Shown here: positions 40,253 to 50,076 of the stretch, piece by piece
Numbering within the stretch: position 1 is the first letter of the stretch
Layout of the letters: each line of letters begins with the position of its first letter
Origin: an uncultured Anaerolineae bacterium
Lineage (GTDB): Bacteria > Chloroflexota > Anaerolineae > Promineifilales > Promineifilaceae
Direction of reading: 5' to 3'
DNA: 64,000 nt
Assembly: GCA_905479495.1 (NCBI GenBank)
Contig: CAJQMR010000037.1
Location: 80,777-144,776, forward strand
Translations under genes and position numbers: made by a program
The notes under the pieces: model-generated
What the model was told of the DNA's origin: nothing
Database searches by the model: none
What the model saw: the letters and a program-made list of their open reading frames with translations, nothing else

Positions 40253-42724
40253 TTAAGGGGCGGCAAGCTTTGTTAATTCGCCGTCACTGAGCCGATAAGC
40301 AGCATGATTTGGGAACAGGGCCCGAAGTGAGAGGTTGTTGGTGGTGCCAAGGTCGCGAGCGAAGATGAGACGGCCGTTTAAGCTGCCTTCATTCCCCAAA
40401 AACAGTTCGCCGTACTCCCACCAATTGCCTGTGGGGCTTTCTACAAAAATGAGCGCTTGTTCGTCGGGTGGCACGGCCGTTTCCACCTGTGCTACCTTGT
40501 CTCCCTCGACAAAATTAAAGCCCCGGTAGCTTTGCGCATACTGTGGCAGTGTGTTGAAAACATTGCCTAAAATGAGAAGCGAGAGCGGAATGGCCGTCAG
40601 CCACCACCCCCATCGCCCCGCCAGCCAGCGGGCCAGCGCCTGTGCTCCGCGCGCCGTCAGCAGCAGCAGCGCAGGCAGCGCCCCATACAGGTAGCGTGGT
40701 CCATACATGATGCCAGAATGCCAGTAAAACGCCTCCGCCGCCACCAACGACATCAGTGTGGCCAGTAAAATCCAGTCGGTAGGAGACGGCCGTTTTAGAA
40801 TAAACGCCAGCCAAATAAAGCTAAAGGTGAACAAAGGCATCCAGCCAAAAAGGTCGCTTTGCAAGGTTTCCCAGTTGCGCAAAATGTTATGCAGACCGCG
40901 CTGTGGTGTGTGGCCGCGTGGCGGCTGGCTGGGATCGGTGCGCCACAGAATGGCGTAGCCTGGTGCTTCGTCTAGCAGCTCAATATTCATGAGGTTGGGC
41001 GCTTCGCCCACGTCGTCGCCAAAGCCGAGCTGATCGTAGGGCCAGTAGAGCAGGCGCGGGTCTTGCCATGGGTCACCCGTGACGGCCCATTGATAGGCAA
41101 ATAGCAGCGCTACCAACGGCAGCAGCCCGGCCAGCCAAACGGCACCTTTTGGCAAACGCTGCCGCCAGGGCAGGGGGCTTGTCCAGGTAGTGAGCAGGAA
41201 AAAGGGGGCAGTGATGGCAACGGCCGTTAACTGCCGCGTCAAAAAAGCCATGCCCGCCGCCAATCCAGCTACCAATGGCCAGAGAGAGGAACACTGAGTT
41301 ACACAGAGATAGCGCAGAGTTTCACGGAGGTTTGTTAAGCTATTTTTTCCCCCCTGCGTAACTCTGCGTGTTCTCCGCGTTTCTCCGCGTTCCTGCTTTT
41401 TCCTCCCCACAGCGCGCTCCCAACAGACCATAAATAAAATCAACCAAAATAATTCCGCCGCGTGGGCCATTTGGCTGCCAGAAAGGAAGAGAAAGAAAGG
41501 CGAGAGTGTCATCAATCCGGCAGCGAGCAGGCCGATACGGCCGTTCACCAATCGTCGCCCCAACTGATACATCAGCGGCACCGTTAGGCTAGCCAGCAGC
41601 GGATTGATGAGCCAGGGAGCCTTGAGCAGAACGCCCAGCGCCAGCACAACTGGATAACCGGGGGGATATTTGCCAAACCAACGGCCGTTTTGCACCAGCA
41701 GAAACTCTTGCTTAAAAAAGTTTGGCAGGATTGGCGCTGGTGCCCATAAATCACCCCGGGCCATGGTTTGCGCCTGGAACAGGTAGGTGAGCGAATCCTG
41801 CACGTGCGGCACGCGGGCCAGTACGTCGCTGGCGATGAAGGTGGTGAGGGCGAAGGTGAGCAGAGTGAGGAAGACGACAGCAGCTTTTTCCAGACTGTGG
41901 CTTGAAGCGGCTTCTTTTGGGAACGCAGAGTTACGCGGAGATACCGCAGAGGGGCGCTGAGTTTTTAAAAAACTCTCTGTGAAACTCTGTGGCTTCTCTG
42001 TGCCCCTCTGTGTTCCTTTTTTGATTAACCAGATAATTCCTAGCAGAAGCAATGCCGCCTGATGTCCGGTGAGCAACAATCGCAGCAAGGATTGTGCCTG
42101 CTGCAAAAATGGTTTTTGGAAAGGGATGCCGATGAGGGGAGTGGTGGCACGGCCGTTTTCCCATTCCCACCACACGCCCCGTCGATCTGCCCCATCAACT
42201 AAAAAGACAAAGCCTGTTTGCCCATCAGGATGCAGCAGCAGCAACCCCGCTTCCTCTTCGGCTCGCCGGAGTGTGCTGGTGAGGATGAAATCAGCCTGAA
42301 CTGGCTGGTGAAATAGCAGGCTGTTTTGGCTGGTCGTGCCGCGCAGCTCGCCCCAGCGCGTGGTCCAACCACCGTTCACTGTTTGCCACGCGTTTGGGTT
42401 GAGTTGGTTAAAGTTTTGCCGCCATAGAGGCTGCCCGTCGGCAGAAAACAGGTTGAGATCGGCCCAGGCGGTATGGGGTGCCAGCCAGCGCAGCGGTGGG
42501 TAGCTGGCCAGCTCAATGCGGCCTCGGGTGGGCTGCGCTGCGACCAATCCCACCTGGCTGCCTGCACCCATATTGGGGCAGTCGATGCCAATGTACCGTT
42601 CTGGCACGGCGGCAATGCAGCGACCATTGATTACTTGAAGGGAAACGGCCGTTTCTTCTCCCATTGCCCACATGTAGAGCAAAATGAGCAGGCCATTGAT
42701 CAGCCAAAACCAACTTCGTCGCAT
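40253..42724 (-). CDS. GT39/ArnT-like membrane glycosyltransferase with in-frame repeat insertions
   Basis: 823 residues. An N-terminal helix and a soluble beta-rich extracytoplasmic region (about 30-210) precede a multi-spanning core with the GT39 marks: first loop RVPHVQDSLTYLFQAQTMARG (the acidic D of the PMT family) and GRWFGKYPPGYPVVLALG. It should move a sugar from a polyprenyl phosphate donor onto protein or lipid outside the membrane. Two dispersed inverted repeats (41921-42015 and 41288-41402) are translated in frame as hydrophilic loops between helices. Codons elsewhere look ordinary. The phosphatase gene ends just 5 nt upstream. Confidence 0.85.
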   Translation of the reverse strand: MRRSWFWLINGLLILLYMWAMGEETAVSLQVINGRCIAAVPERYIGIDCPNMGAGSQVGLVAAQPTRGRIELASYPPLRWLAPHTAWADLNLFSADGQPLWRQNFNQLNPNAWQTVNGGWTTRWGELRGTTSQNSLLFHQPVQADFILTSTLRRAEEEAGLLLLHPDGQTGFVFLVDGADRRGVWWEWENGRATTPLIGIPFQKPFLQQAQSLLRLLLTGHQAALLLLGIIWLIKKGTQRGTEKPQSFTESFLKTQRPSAVSPRNSAFPKEAASSHSLEKAAVVFLTLLTFALTTFIASDVLARVPHVQDSLTYLFQAQTMARGDLWAPAPILPNFFKQEFLLVQNGRWFGKYPPGYPVVLALGVLLKAPWLINPLLASLTVPLMYQLGRRLVNGRIGLLAAGLMTLSPFFLFLSGSQMAHAAELFWLILFMVCWERAVGRKKQERGETRRTRRVTQGGKNSLTNLRETLRYLCVTQCSSLWPLVAGLAAGMAFLTRQLTAVAITAPFFLLTTWTSPLPWRQRLPKGAVWLAGLLPLVALLFAYQWAVTGDPWQDPRLLYWPYDQLGFGDDVGEAPNLMNIELLDEAPGYAILWRTDPSQPPRGHTPQRGLHNILRNWETLQSDLFGWMPLFTFSFIWLAFILKRPSPTDWILLATLMSLVAAEAFYWHSGIMYGPRYLYGALPALLLLTARGAQALARWLAGRWGWWLTAIPLSLLILGNVFNTLPQYAQSYRGFNFVEGDKVAQVETAVPPDEQALIFVESPTGNWWEYGELFLGNEGSLNGRLIFARDLGTTNNLSLRALFPNHAAYRLSDGELTKLAAP
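41288..41402. repeat. CGCAGAGTT-type inverted repeat inside the GT39-like gene
   Basis: CGCAGAGTT (41323-41331) pairs with AACTCTGCG (41360-41368), with further matching short blocks (GAGTTAC, CACGGAG, CTCCGCG). It encodes the basic loop ERGETRRTRRVTQGG between two helices, keeping frame. Confidence 0.8.
41921..42015. repeat. Second CACAGAG-type inverted repeat inside the GT39-like gene
   Basis: GAACGCAGAG (41921-41930) pairs with CTCTGTGTTC (42006-42015) with one mismatch, and AGAGGGGC (41948-41955) pairs with GCCCCTCT (42002-42009). It is translated as the polar loop GTQRGTEKPQSFTE. Confidence 0.8.
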
Positions 42725-42729
42725 AGCTG

Positions 42730-44802
42730 CTATTTTAGGCGGGTTACCACCATCAGGGTAATATCGTCAAACTGGGGAGCGTCACCAACAAACTGATTGA
42801 CTGCATCGGCAATGGCGGTTTGCTGGACCGTGGCCGATCCGTTGGCCTTTTGCTGAGCGATAGCCAACATCCGTTCCTCGCCAAACTCTTCTTGCTGGTT
42901 GTTTTGTGCTTCTGGCACACCGTCGCTGTATAAAATCAGGCTTTCCCCGACACTAATTTGAATCGTTTCCTGCTGCCAAACCATCTCTTCAAACATGCCC
43001 AGCGGGATGCCCGTTTTTGTGAGGCGTTTTATTGTGGTACCGAGATGATAGGTGGGGTTGTGTCCAGCGTTGGCATAGGTGAAACGGCCGTTTTCCAGCT
43101 CTAACACGCCATAAAAAACCGTCACAAATTGATCTGTTTCCGTATCCAGCAGAATGCGCTCGTTGGCCAGTTGCAGCGCCTTGCCCGGCTCATCCGGGAA
43201 CTGCATGGCATAGGTGCGAATGAGCGTGCGGCTAAGCGCCATGTAAAGCGCTGCCCCGGTGCCTTTGTCGGCCACGTCGGCTACAACGAGTCCGAGACGG
43301 CCGTTTCCCAGCGGCACAAAATCGTAAAAGTCCCCGGACGTTTGCCGCGCGGGGATGAGTGCCGCGTCAAAATCCCAGCTTGGATGCTGCGGAATCTCGT
43401 TAGGCAAAAAGCTTTGCTGGATACGTCCGGCAAAAGCCAGCTCCTGAGTCATCTTCTGGCGTTGCAACGTTTCTTGGTGTGTCTGCGCCCGGTAAAGGGC
43501 TGAGCCAATTTGGCTGGCCAGCTCTTGCAGTGTAGGCAGCACCTGATTGGGGACTCGGTCCGAGGGCAGGCGCTGCAAATAAATAGCACCAACACAATGC
43601 AGGGTCTCATCTTCACCAGCGATAATAATCTTGACCAGAAAACGGTCGCCAGTAGGGATTGTCTCACCGGGAAGCGTTACCTTGCGCTCTACCAGACTTG
43701 TCTCCGTGGATTCGCGAATCTGCTGCCAAAGGGCATCGGTGACAGGTGGCCAGGCAGTGCTGGTTTGTAACGTGAAGGTCGGCCAGGAAATCTTCTGCTC
43801 ATGGGGAAAATCGGTAAATAAACGTACAACGAGGTGAGCATTGGGGAAAAGTTGGGGCAGATGTTGTGCCAGAATGTTTTCAAGGGTGGAGCCGTCTGCC
43901 GGGGCGGTAATTAGCTCTTGGCCAAGTGTTTCAAGCCTTCTCAATTCTTTGCTTCGGATTTGGGTCAACATGTTGAACTGGCTCAAGAAGTAAGCCAGCA
44001 TATTGGTCAAGGCAACGGCCAGACAAAATGAAACAAATAAGGTGAGATTTTGTGCATCGTAGACGAGCGCCAGAGGCAAAGCAAACGGCACTGATACCAC
44101 GGTTAAAAGCGTAACGCCACCGAGCAGTTGAAACAATGTTTGCCTGTTGAGAGGCTGCTCCGTGAGAATCGCCACACCCCAGGTAGGTAAAAAATAGACG
44201 ATGAGGGGCATAAAGGCGAGTGCGACAATGGCCCAAACGGCGGGCAGCCAATCGGTAAAACTGTTTGCCTGGAAAGGAAACTGGCCACCCGTGGCGGTGT
44301 ACACTGTCCCTGTGACCAAAAGGAGAAACACACCGCTTCCACTTGATTGAATAAAGCTGCTAAGTGCCGAAATATAGGGGATGCTGCGTTGACGGCTACT
44401 TTGTAAGCCAGTGTGCACCGCAAAAGTCAGCCCCGCTATCCAGTTGACCCACAAAGCGCTTGGCCCATAAATAAGGAGAAGGGCCATGCTTAAGAGGTTG
44501 GAAAGAGAGGTGGAGAAGGGAAGTGTGATTCTCTCGGTAAGTGAAATTGGCAAGATAAACGGCCGTTTATCCAGTTGCGAAATAAGCAGCAGCAAAAAAA
44601 GCAAAATGCCCCAATTTTCTACCAAAATCGACCAGTCTGTGACTTGCCAAAGCCATATGTTGCCAGCCACGAAAAAGGGAATCAGGAAGTAGAAGTAAAT
44701 CATCCCCAGTTGAGCCATTTCTTGCATGGCAGGCGGTTGGTTTTTGAGGTCAGGGAATAGCTTGTAGGTAAGCTGACGAAAATAGTTGGTTGCTTGTTGC
44801 AT
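42730..44802 (-). CDS. Membrane SpoIIE-type PP2C phosphatase with GAF-like sensor
   Basis: 690 residues. About nine hydrophobic helices span 30-285, followed by a coiled region, a GAF-like domain (about 300-440, YLQRLPSDRVPNQVLPTLQELASQI) and a C-terminal SpoIIE/RsbU phosphatase: AGRIQQSFLPNEIP, RQTSGDFYDFVPLGNGRLGLVVADVADKGTGAALYMAL, YANAGHNPTY, LILYSDGVPEAQN and FDDITLMVV (Mn-binding Asp residues). It would dephosphorylate an anti-sigma-antagonist in a partner-switching stress response. No RsbV/RsbW-like gene is adjacent. Confidence 0.92.
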   Translation of the reverse strand: MQQATNYFRQLTYKLFPDLKNQPPAMQEMAQLGMIYFYFLIPFFVAGNIWLWQVTDWSILVENWGILLFLLLLISQLDKRPFILPISLTERITLPFSTSLSNLLSMALLLIYGPSALWVNWIAGLTFAVHTGLQSSRQRSIPYISALSSFIQSSGSGVFLLLVTGTVYTATGGQFPFQANSFTDWLPAVWAIVALAFMPLIVYFLPTWGVAILTEQPLNRQTLFQLLGGVTLLTVVSVPFALPLALVYDAQNLTLFVSFCLAVALTNMLAYFLSQFNMLTQIRSKELRRLETLGQELITAPADGSTLENILAQHLPQLFPNAHLVVRLFTDFPHEQKISWPTFTLQTSTAWPPVTDALWQQIRESTETSLVERKVTLPGETIPTGDRFLVKIIIAGEDETLHCVGAIYLQRLPSDRVPNQVLPTLQELASQIGSALYRAQTHQETLQRQKMTQELAFAGRIQQSFLPNEIPQHPSWDFDAALIPARQTSGDFYDFVPLGNGRLGLVVADVADKGTGAALYMALSRTLIRTYAMQFPDEPGKALQLANERILLDTETDQFVTVFYGVLELENGRFTYANAGHNPTYHLGTTIKRLTKTGIPLGMFEEMVWQQETIQISVGESLILYSDGVPEAQNNQQEEFGEERMLAIAQQKANGSATVQQTAIADAVNQFVGDAPQFDDITLMVVTRLK

Positions 44803-44878
44803 ACTAGCCTATGTGAAAGCAGGAAGTCTCGCGGAATTAAGAATGACCGATTAATTGTAAGTTACCAAACGCAAATCG

Positions 44879-45373
44879 TCACACCCAATCATCTGGTTCG
44901 GCCGTTGGCTCATCGGGGAAGGTGCCTTCCAGATTAATCCAGGCCAGTTCTAAAGCCACAGCACGGAAGCTATCGTGCTGCAGCCGCTGCTGCCACAGCG
45001 CCTTTTCCTGTTCGCGGGGATCAACATTACTGTCCACGCCGCGAATATTGTCTGCCAGCGTGTCGCCAAATATGTTGCCCCCGATGTTGTCTTCTACTGC
45101 ATCGGCCAACCGCTCTTTCAAGCTGCGGCGGGCTTTGTGTTTACCTTCATCCAATTCACGCTGGAGGGCGGCTTTGGCTTCCGTCCAGTTCATCCGGCTA
45201 AAGCTGTGGATGAGCTGCTCGCGCGACATGGTTTTGAGGCGACTCATCACCTCTTCACCGCTGATCCAGGTATCGAAATTTTCCCCTGTTGGGTGTGGGT
45301 AACGTACCTGAATCTGGTCGCTAAAGTCATGGCGCATCTTGGCCCGGGCGCAAAATTGGATGAAGGTGGTCAT
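44879..45373 (-). CDS. Protein of unknown function
   Basis: 164 residues, not recognised. It is soluble and charged. The N-terminal half has VRYPHPTGENFDTWISGEEVMSRLKTMSREQLIHSFSRM. A helical segment rich in Lys/Arg/Glu (ALQRELDEGKHKARRSLKERL) is followed by a Gly/Asn/Asp-rich piece (EDNIGGNIFGDTLADNIRGVDSNVDP) and an acidic C-terminus. ATG 45373 has AAGGT upstream. It lies 10 nt after the stop of the large surface protein gene, so the two may be co-transcribed. Confidence 0.65.
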   Translation of the reverse strand: MTTFIQFCARAKMRHDFSDQIQVRYPHPTGENFDTWISGEEVMSRLKTMSREQLIHSFSRMNWTEAKAALQRELDEGKHKARRSLKERLADAVEDNIGGNIFGDTLADNIRGVDSNVDPREQEKALWQQRLQHDSFRAVALELAWINLEGTFPDEPTAEPDDWV

Positions 45374-45383
45374 ACAATTTACC

Positions 45384-48300
45384 TTAATTTTTGCTAATTA
45401 ATGGTATATAGGTTCTTGTACCTACGAACAGGGAATGCTCACTGAAATTATTTAGTGTTTCTAGCTCTGTAGTAGTTGTTGTAACATTAACGGTGGAAAC
45501 TGCATTGGTCAAGCCCTCTGCGGAATTTTTGACTCGCGCAGTAAAAGTGAAGGATTGAGTGCTGCTGTTTGCCGGCAAATCACCAATGTTCCAGGTTAAG
45601 GTGGGTGATTGGCTGGCAGGCGGCACACTGGCGTTTAAATAAGTGAGTTCAGAGGGGAGAACGGCCGTTAGAATAACATCGTTTGCATCTATACTGCTGC
45701 TATTTCCATAGGCAACCGTGTAAGTAATCTCATCTCCTTGCATTGCCTCATTAGTTCCATCAATTTGAACCCATAGGTCGGTAAACGATGAACCCAATGT
45801 AATTTCATCCAAATATACTCCATTGAGCTGGGTTGTATTTGCTATTTCAAATGGTGCAGTAGATGCGATTTCATAAGAAACATCGATTTGAATAGATTCA
45901 CCTAACCAAGATGAAAGATCAATCCAATGATGTGACCATTCTGGATAGTTGGTATCTGTTATGGAAGAACTTTGGTTCAAAATTCCGTCATCGATATTTA
46001 TACTCAGGATCGGATGATTCCCGTTTTCACTTGCTGCGGGTTTGGTAAATAGTGACAATGTTGGGTTTATCATCGTGTCTGGGATATCTACAGTTTGAGA
46101 AAGGGTGTAGACGCTTGCTTTAGCTCTAATAGAGAAAATTTCTCCTATATAATCTAATTCTTCAGTTGACGTAGCCCAGGCAAAACTAACTGAACCATCG
46201 GATGCAAGGAAAGAATTAATAACACCCACTTCAGAGTCTGCACCCGAAATGTTTAATGGTGTTGACCAGTTATTATCATTATTTTGAAATGCATAAAAAA
46301 GTTTTCCCATGTTATTGTCTTGGTCTTTCCAGGCTAAATGAAGTATGCCCGTTTGATCAACCTCGAAAATTACGGGAGGGTTGTTCATTGAAGGTATCGT
46401 TTGAATTGTTCCCCACGTTCCTGTGATGCTTCTGGTAATATAATGGAATCCACTATCCCCTTGCCATAGTACGTATAGTTTTCCATCAAAACCTACCGTG
46501 ATATAAGCTGTCCCAATAAAAAGCCCGGCGTTTGATAGCTGTAAAGGGACTGTCCATGTGCCATCTAAATTTCTAGAGGAATAATAAACCTCGAAAGTTG
46601 AAACATTGTCATCGTTTGTCCAAACCGCGTGAACGATTCCCGTACTATCAATAGCAAAGTTGGGTATGCCTTTATGACCATCTGGTCCAGCCACAATTGT
46701 TGGAGTAGACCAGATGCCATTGCTTGAGCGATAAGTAGCTAATATTGAAGCTTCGTAAAAATGTAAATAATCTAATTCTCTCCAGAGTACATGGATGCCT
46801 CCGAGATTATCTACATTAATATCAAAACTCTTTGTTGAAGTATACCCTGGAGAGATGTTGAGTGGTGTACTCCAATTTGAAACACCCTCTCTTTCTGAAA
46901 AAAATAACGTCTCTTCATTATTTTGCCTGTCATTCCAAACTAAATACACTTCCCCTGTATCTTTGATTTTTAGATGAGGTTGGGCAGAGCCGGAGTTGAT
47001 TGTAGAAACATCTTCTATTGAACTCCAATTGCCAATATTATCGCGTTGCCTGTAATAGACGTGATAATCACCTGAAATTAATTGTAGCCACGAGACATGC
47101 AAAACCCCATTTGCATCGGCCACTATTGAATTGTAATAGCAATGGTCTCCAGTGCTAGAAATGCCTTCTAACGCCGAAAGAGAACCATTTGCTTCTATAC
47201 TCCGGTACATTAATCGGCAAATTCCGGTAAGGTCGTCCTCTAGCCAAATGATATGTATTTTGCCATCTTCGGTACTGGTAATGGCGGGCGAAAAAGACGC
47301 CCCGTATAAGGTGTTTGATATGTTAATTGGTTGCGGTGAGGTTGCTTCACCCATAAAAGCAGAATAAGAGCCTGTATGTGTTTCTGCTGTAGTTCGCTCA
47401 GTTTGCGTTCCCGAAATTTGCCAGTTGGTTGGACCAAACGGGCCATCCTCAAACCCCCAATTTGTCAGTATATTATCAACAGGTGGCAAAGTGATGTTTA
47501 CAGCTGCATCTTGAGATGGTGAATACGATGTAGTTGGCAAATTACCGTAACCGGTTTTTAACCAGCTTGCTGAATATGCACCAGGGGTACCTCCGACGAA
47601 GTTTTGGAAGAAGCCCAGAAAATCACTCGAATGTGTTTCAAAAGAGGTGGGAGATGTGGTGGTGGTTGCAGTAGTGATTGGAGTTCCTCGATTATCAGTT
47701 ACATGTCCGCTAACTGACCAATTATAAATAGTGGTTTGGAAGTTATATTGCCAGTTGCTATAGTTGAAAGCTTTATCCGTTGCCCGAACCCGAAATTGGT
47801 AGGTTTGGCCAGCTTGGCCACTGAAATCTACCAGCGAATCTGCTAAATTCAGACTTAAATTGCTCCAATCGGTTGAGTTGATGTTTCGATATTGGACATC
47901 ATAACTTTTAATACCTGCACTGCCCACATCAACACTGTTCCAGCTTAATGCCAAAGGATTGCGTGAGTGAAGAGGTATTGAATTGAGATTAAGGCCCGGT
48001 GATAAGTTATCGCTGGTTTGCCAGGAGGCATCCCAATCCAGGCCGTTGCTGCTGAGGCGGGTGGTGCCCAGGTTGGATCCCCAGGCATCTGGATAGGCAT
48101 AGGTCCAATACCAGTTGCCTTGATATTGGATGAATGAGATAAGCGTGTAAACAATACGGTTGCCATCTGGTGACCAGCTAGAAGCCCAGGTGTCGGTTTG
48201 GCCACTGGGATTGTAGACTAAAGATTGGTTGGTGCCGTCGGCGTTCATGCGCCAGAGGTCTTGCCAGCCGTCGCCATCGTTGTCGGCATCGTAAGCGATC

Positions 48301-49046
48301 TGGCTGCCGTCTGGTGACCATTGGGGGCGGAAGCTGTACGGTTGGTTGGAAATTTGTGTCTGGCCAGAGCCGTCGGCGTTCATAACGTAGATGCGGTAGC
48401 CACCGGTGCGCCGTGAGACGAAGGCGATTTGGCTGCCATCAGGCGACCAGGTGGGCATGCCGTCAAAGTCAGGATGGGTGGTGAGGCGGACTTGATTGCT
48501 GCCGTTGGCGTTCATGACGTAGATGTCGGCTTCGCCGTTGCGGTAGGCTTCGAAGACGATTTTGCTGCCATCGGGTGACCAGGAGGGGTTGCCATCACTG
48601 GTGCTGTTGGTAGTCAGCGCCGTTTTGCCAGAACCATCTACATTCATTGTGTAAATTTCATAATCGCCACCGTTGTTAGAAGCATAAACAATTCTTGTAT
48701 TGCCTCGGTTGAGGTGGGGATGAATTTCAGCGTAGCCCGTCTTGGCAACGGCCGTTTGCCCACTGCCATCATCATTGCCCACAAAAATATCCCAATTGCC
48801 GTTGCGCAAGGATTGGAAAGTCACTTTGCTCCAGGGAAGCAGCACGTTGGGAGCCGTCACAGACAGAGCCGACTCTTTTGACTGTTCCTCATCGGATAAT
48901 TGTTGATGGGGAATCTCTTCAAGATTGAAGCGCGGGCGAGGTGTTCCTTGCGCGGTTGGGGCGGCGTGAACTGTGAGGCTGAGTACGGCCGTTATTCCCA
49001 AAACGAAAAGGCAAAATCGAGCGATGTTGATAATTTGACGAGACAT
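45384..49046 (-). CDS. Large secreted surface protein: PD40 propeller, FN3-like, DUF11, YIPLISKN tail
   Basis: 1220 residues. A signal peptide (FCLFVLGITAVLSLTVHA) is followed by a TolB-like PD40 beta-propeller (about 70-300, repeated PxWSPDGSxIxF and IYVMNADGSGQ blades). An FN3-like segment, a carboxypeptidase-regulatory-type repeat (SGHVTDNRGTPITTA), a second, divergent propeller-like region (GILHxxW repeats), a lectin-like part and a DUF11 domain (DVILTAVLPSELTYLNAS) come next. It ends in RTYIPLISKN, the kind of short C-terminus common on Chloroflexota exoproteins, possibly a sorting signal. GGAGGA precedes ATG 49046. Middle codons are AT-richer, and only three ACGGCCGT lie in 3.7 kb. Confidence 0.88.
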   Translation of the reverse strand: MSRQIINIARFCLFVLGITAVLSLTVHAAPTAQGTPRPRFNLEEIPHQQLSDEEQSKESALSVTAPNVLLPWSKVTFQSLRNGNWDIFVGNDDGSGQTAVAKTGYAEIHPHLNRGNTRIVYASNNGGDYEIYTMNVDGSGKTALTTNSTSDGNPSWSPDGSKIVFEAYRNGEADIYVMNANGSNQVRLTTHPDFDGMPTWSPDGSQIAFVSRRTGGYRIYVMNADGSGQTQISNQPYSFRPQWSPDGSQIAYDADNDGDGWQDLWRMNADGTNQSLVYNPSGQTDTWASSWSPDGNRIVYTLISFIQYQGNWYWTYAYPDAWGSNLGTTRLSSNGLDWDASWQTSDNLSPGLNLNSIPLHSRNPLALSWNSVDVGSAGIKSYDVQYRNINSTDWSNLSLNLADSLVDFSGQAGQTYQFRVRATDKAFNYSNWQYNFQTTIYNWSVSGHVTDNRGTPITTATTTTSPTSFETHSSDFLGFFQNFVGGTPGAYSASWLKTGYGNLPTTSYSPSQDAAVNITLPPVDNILTNWGFEDGPFGPTNWQISGTQTERTTAETHTGSYSAFMGEATSPQPINISNTLYGASFSPAITSTEDGKIHIIWLEDDLTGICRLMYRSIEANGSLSALEGISSTGDHCYYNSIVADANGVLHVSWLQLISGDYHVYYRQRDNIGNWSSIEDVSTINSGSAQPHLKIKDTGEVYLVWNDRQNNEETLFFSEREGVSNWSTPLNISPGYTSTKSFDINVDNLGGIHVLWRELDYLHFYEASILATYRSSNGIWSTPTIVAGPDGHKGIPNFAIDSTGIVHAVWTNDDNVSTFEVYYSSRNLDGTWTVPLQLSNAGLFIGTAYITVGFDGKLYVLWQGDSGFHYITRSITGTWGTIQTIPSMNNPPVIFEVDQTGILHLAWKDQDNNMGKLFYAFQNNDNNWSTPLNISGADSEVGVINSFLASDGSVSFAWATSTEELDYIGEIFSIRAKASVYTLSQTVDIPDTMINPTLSLFTKPAASENGNHPILSINIDDGILNQSSSITDTNYPEWSHHWIDLSSWLGESIQIDVSYEIASTAPFEIANTTQLNGVYLDEITLGSSFTDLWVQIDGTNEAMQGDEITYTVAYGNSSSIDANDVILTAVLPSELTYLNASVPPASQSPTLTWNIGDLPANSSTQSFTFTARVKNSAEGLTNAVSTVNVTTTTTELETLNNFSEHSLFVGTRTYIPLISKN

Positions 49047-49314
49047 TGGCTCCTCCAGGTTACCTGCTATTTTGTTGATTTGATACATAGTGTCGCAAGA
49101 ACGCAACTGATAAGGGCGATACGGCCCAAATTGACGCAGAACTATTTTATCTAAGTGGCTTTGATTCGGAAATATGTCAGGGTCATTGAGTTTGGGTGAT
49201 GATTGTCATTTTTTCCTCCGGCTGGTTAAAGTAGCTATTACTAAATGACAATTACACCAAAATTCGGACAAATTTGGCAGTTTTGGTTGAAATATGCTGG
49301 CCAGGGGAATGAAT

Positions 49315-50076
49315 TTATTCGTTCAAGATGAGGTAAACGCGACGGCCGTTTTCCACAAAGCCCAATTTCTCTGCCACGCGCAAAGAAGCCCGGTTGTGTT
49401 CGCCACAGCTCCAGACGGGGAGCCGGCCGTTGGCTTGCAGCCATTGCGCTACCTGTGCCGCTGCCGCTGAAGCAAAGCCGTGCCCACGCCAATCAGGCAA
49501 GGTAAAAACGCCAATATCACCGAATCCTTCTGTCATGGCGTAATTTTGGGCGATGGCCACCAATTGGTTGTTGATGATGGCCCCAGCAGCGGCCGTTTGA
49601 TATAGTAAATGTTCTGGGTTGGGGCCCCGCAGCTCAGGCGGGGCCGCCTGGAGCAAAGGGAGATCGTTGGGGGTAAGTAGCCGTACATCGGGATGGTTCA
49701 ATAAATTGGCTGGGGGCGGTTGGGTGAGAATGTGGTAGATATCACCCAGCTGGCGCAATGTGCCGCCCATTTTCCGTGCCAGCAGCGGGGCGAGTTCAAC
49801 CGCCAGTTCGGTCGTGACGTTGACACAAAACCAGTTGGGGATTTGGGGCATAAGGTCGGCAATTTGCTGCGGATCTTGGCCAAAGATCATCGGTTCGCCA
49901 GGGCAGCCAGGGTCTTCGATAACGGCCGTTTCAAACCCATCATCCGTCAACCCCACCGCATAGGCCCGTGCTGTGCCCCACAGCAAATGCGCCCGCGAAA
50001 TGACCGTTTGTGGTCTGTCCGGCAGTAGCTGGGCCAATAATTGGCACCTGGCCGCATCTAACTTTTCACAAATCAT
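49315..50076 (-). CDS. GNAT-family N-acetyltransferase
   Basis: 253 residues. The C-terminal GNAT fold shows the acetyl-CoA loop in FTLPDWRGHGFASAAAAQVAQWL (R/Q-x-x-G-x-A pattern) and WSCGEHNRASLRVAEKLGFVENGRRVYLIL. The N-terminal 130 residues resemble the extra domain of FR47-like/GNAT_acetyltr_2 proteins. It transfers an acetyl group from acetyl-CoA; the substrate is unknown. Its ATG overlaps the stop of the DCC-family gene by 4 nt, so both are made from one transcript. Confidence 0.88.
   Translation of the reverse strand: MICEKLDAARCQLLAQLLPDRPQTVISRAHLLWGTARAYAVGLTDDGFETAVIEDPGCPGEPMIFGQDPQQIADLMPQIPNWFCVNVTTELAVELAPLLARKMGGTLRQLGDIYHILTQPPPANLLNHPDVRLLTPNDLPLLQAAPPELRGPNPEHLLYQTAAAGAIINNQLVAIAQNYAMTEGFGDIGVFTLPDWRGHGFASAAAAQVAQWLQANGRLPVWSCGEHNRASLRVAEKLGFVENGRRVYLILNE

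Noticed and set aside
41288..42015. GT39-like gene as a pseudogene broken by repeats
   Set aside because: Both inserts keep the frame, and the motifs before and after them are intact.
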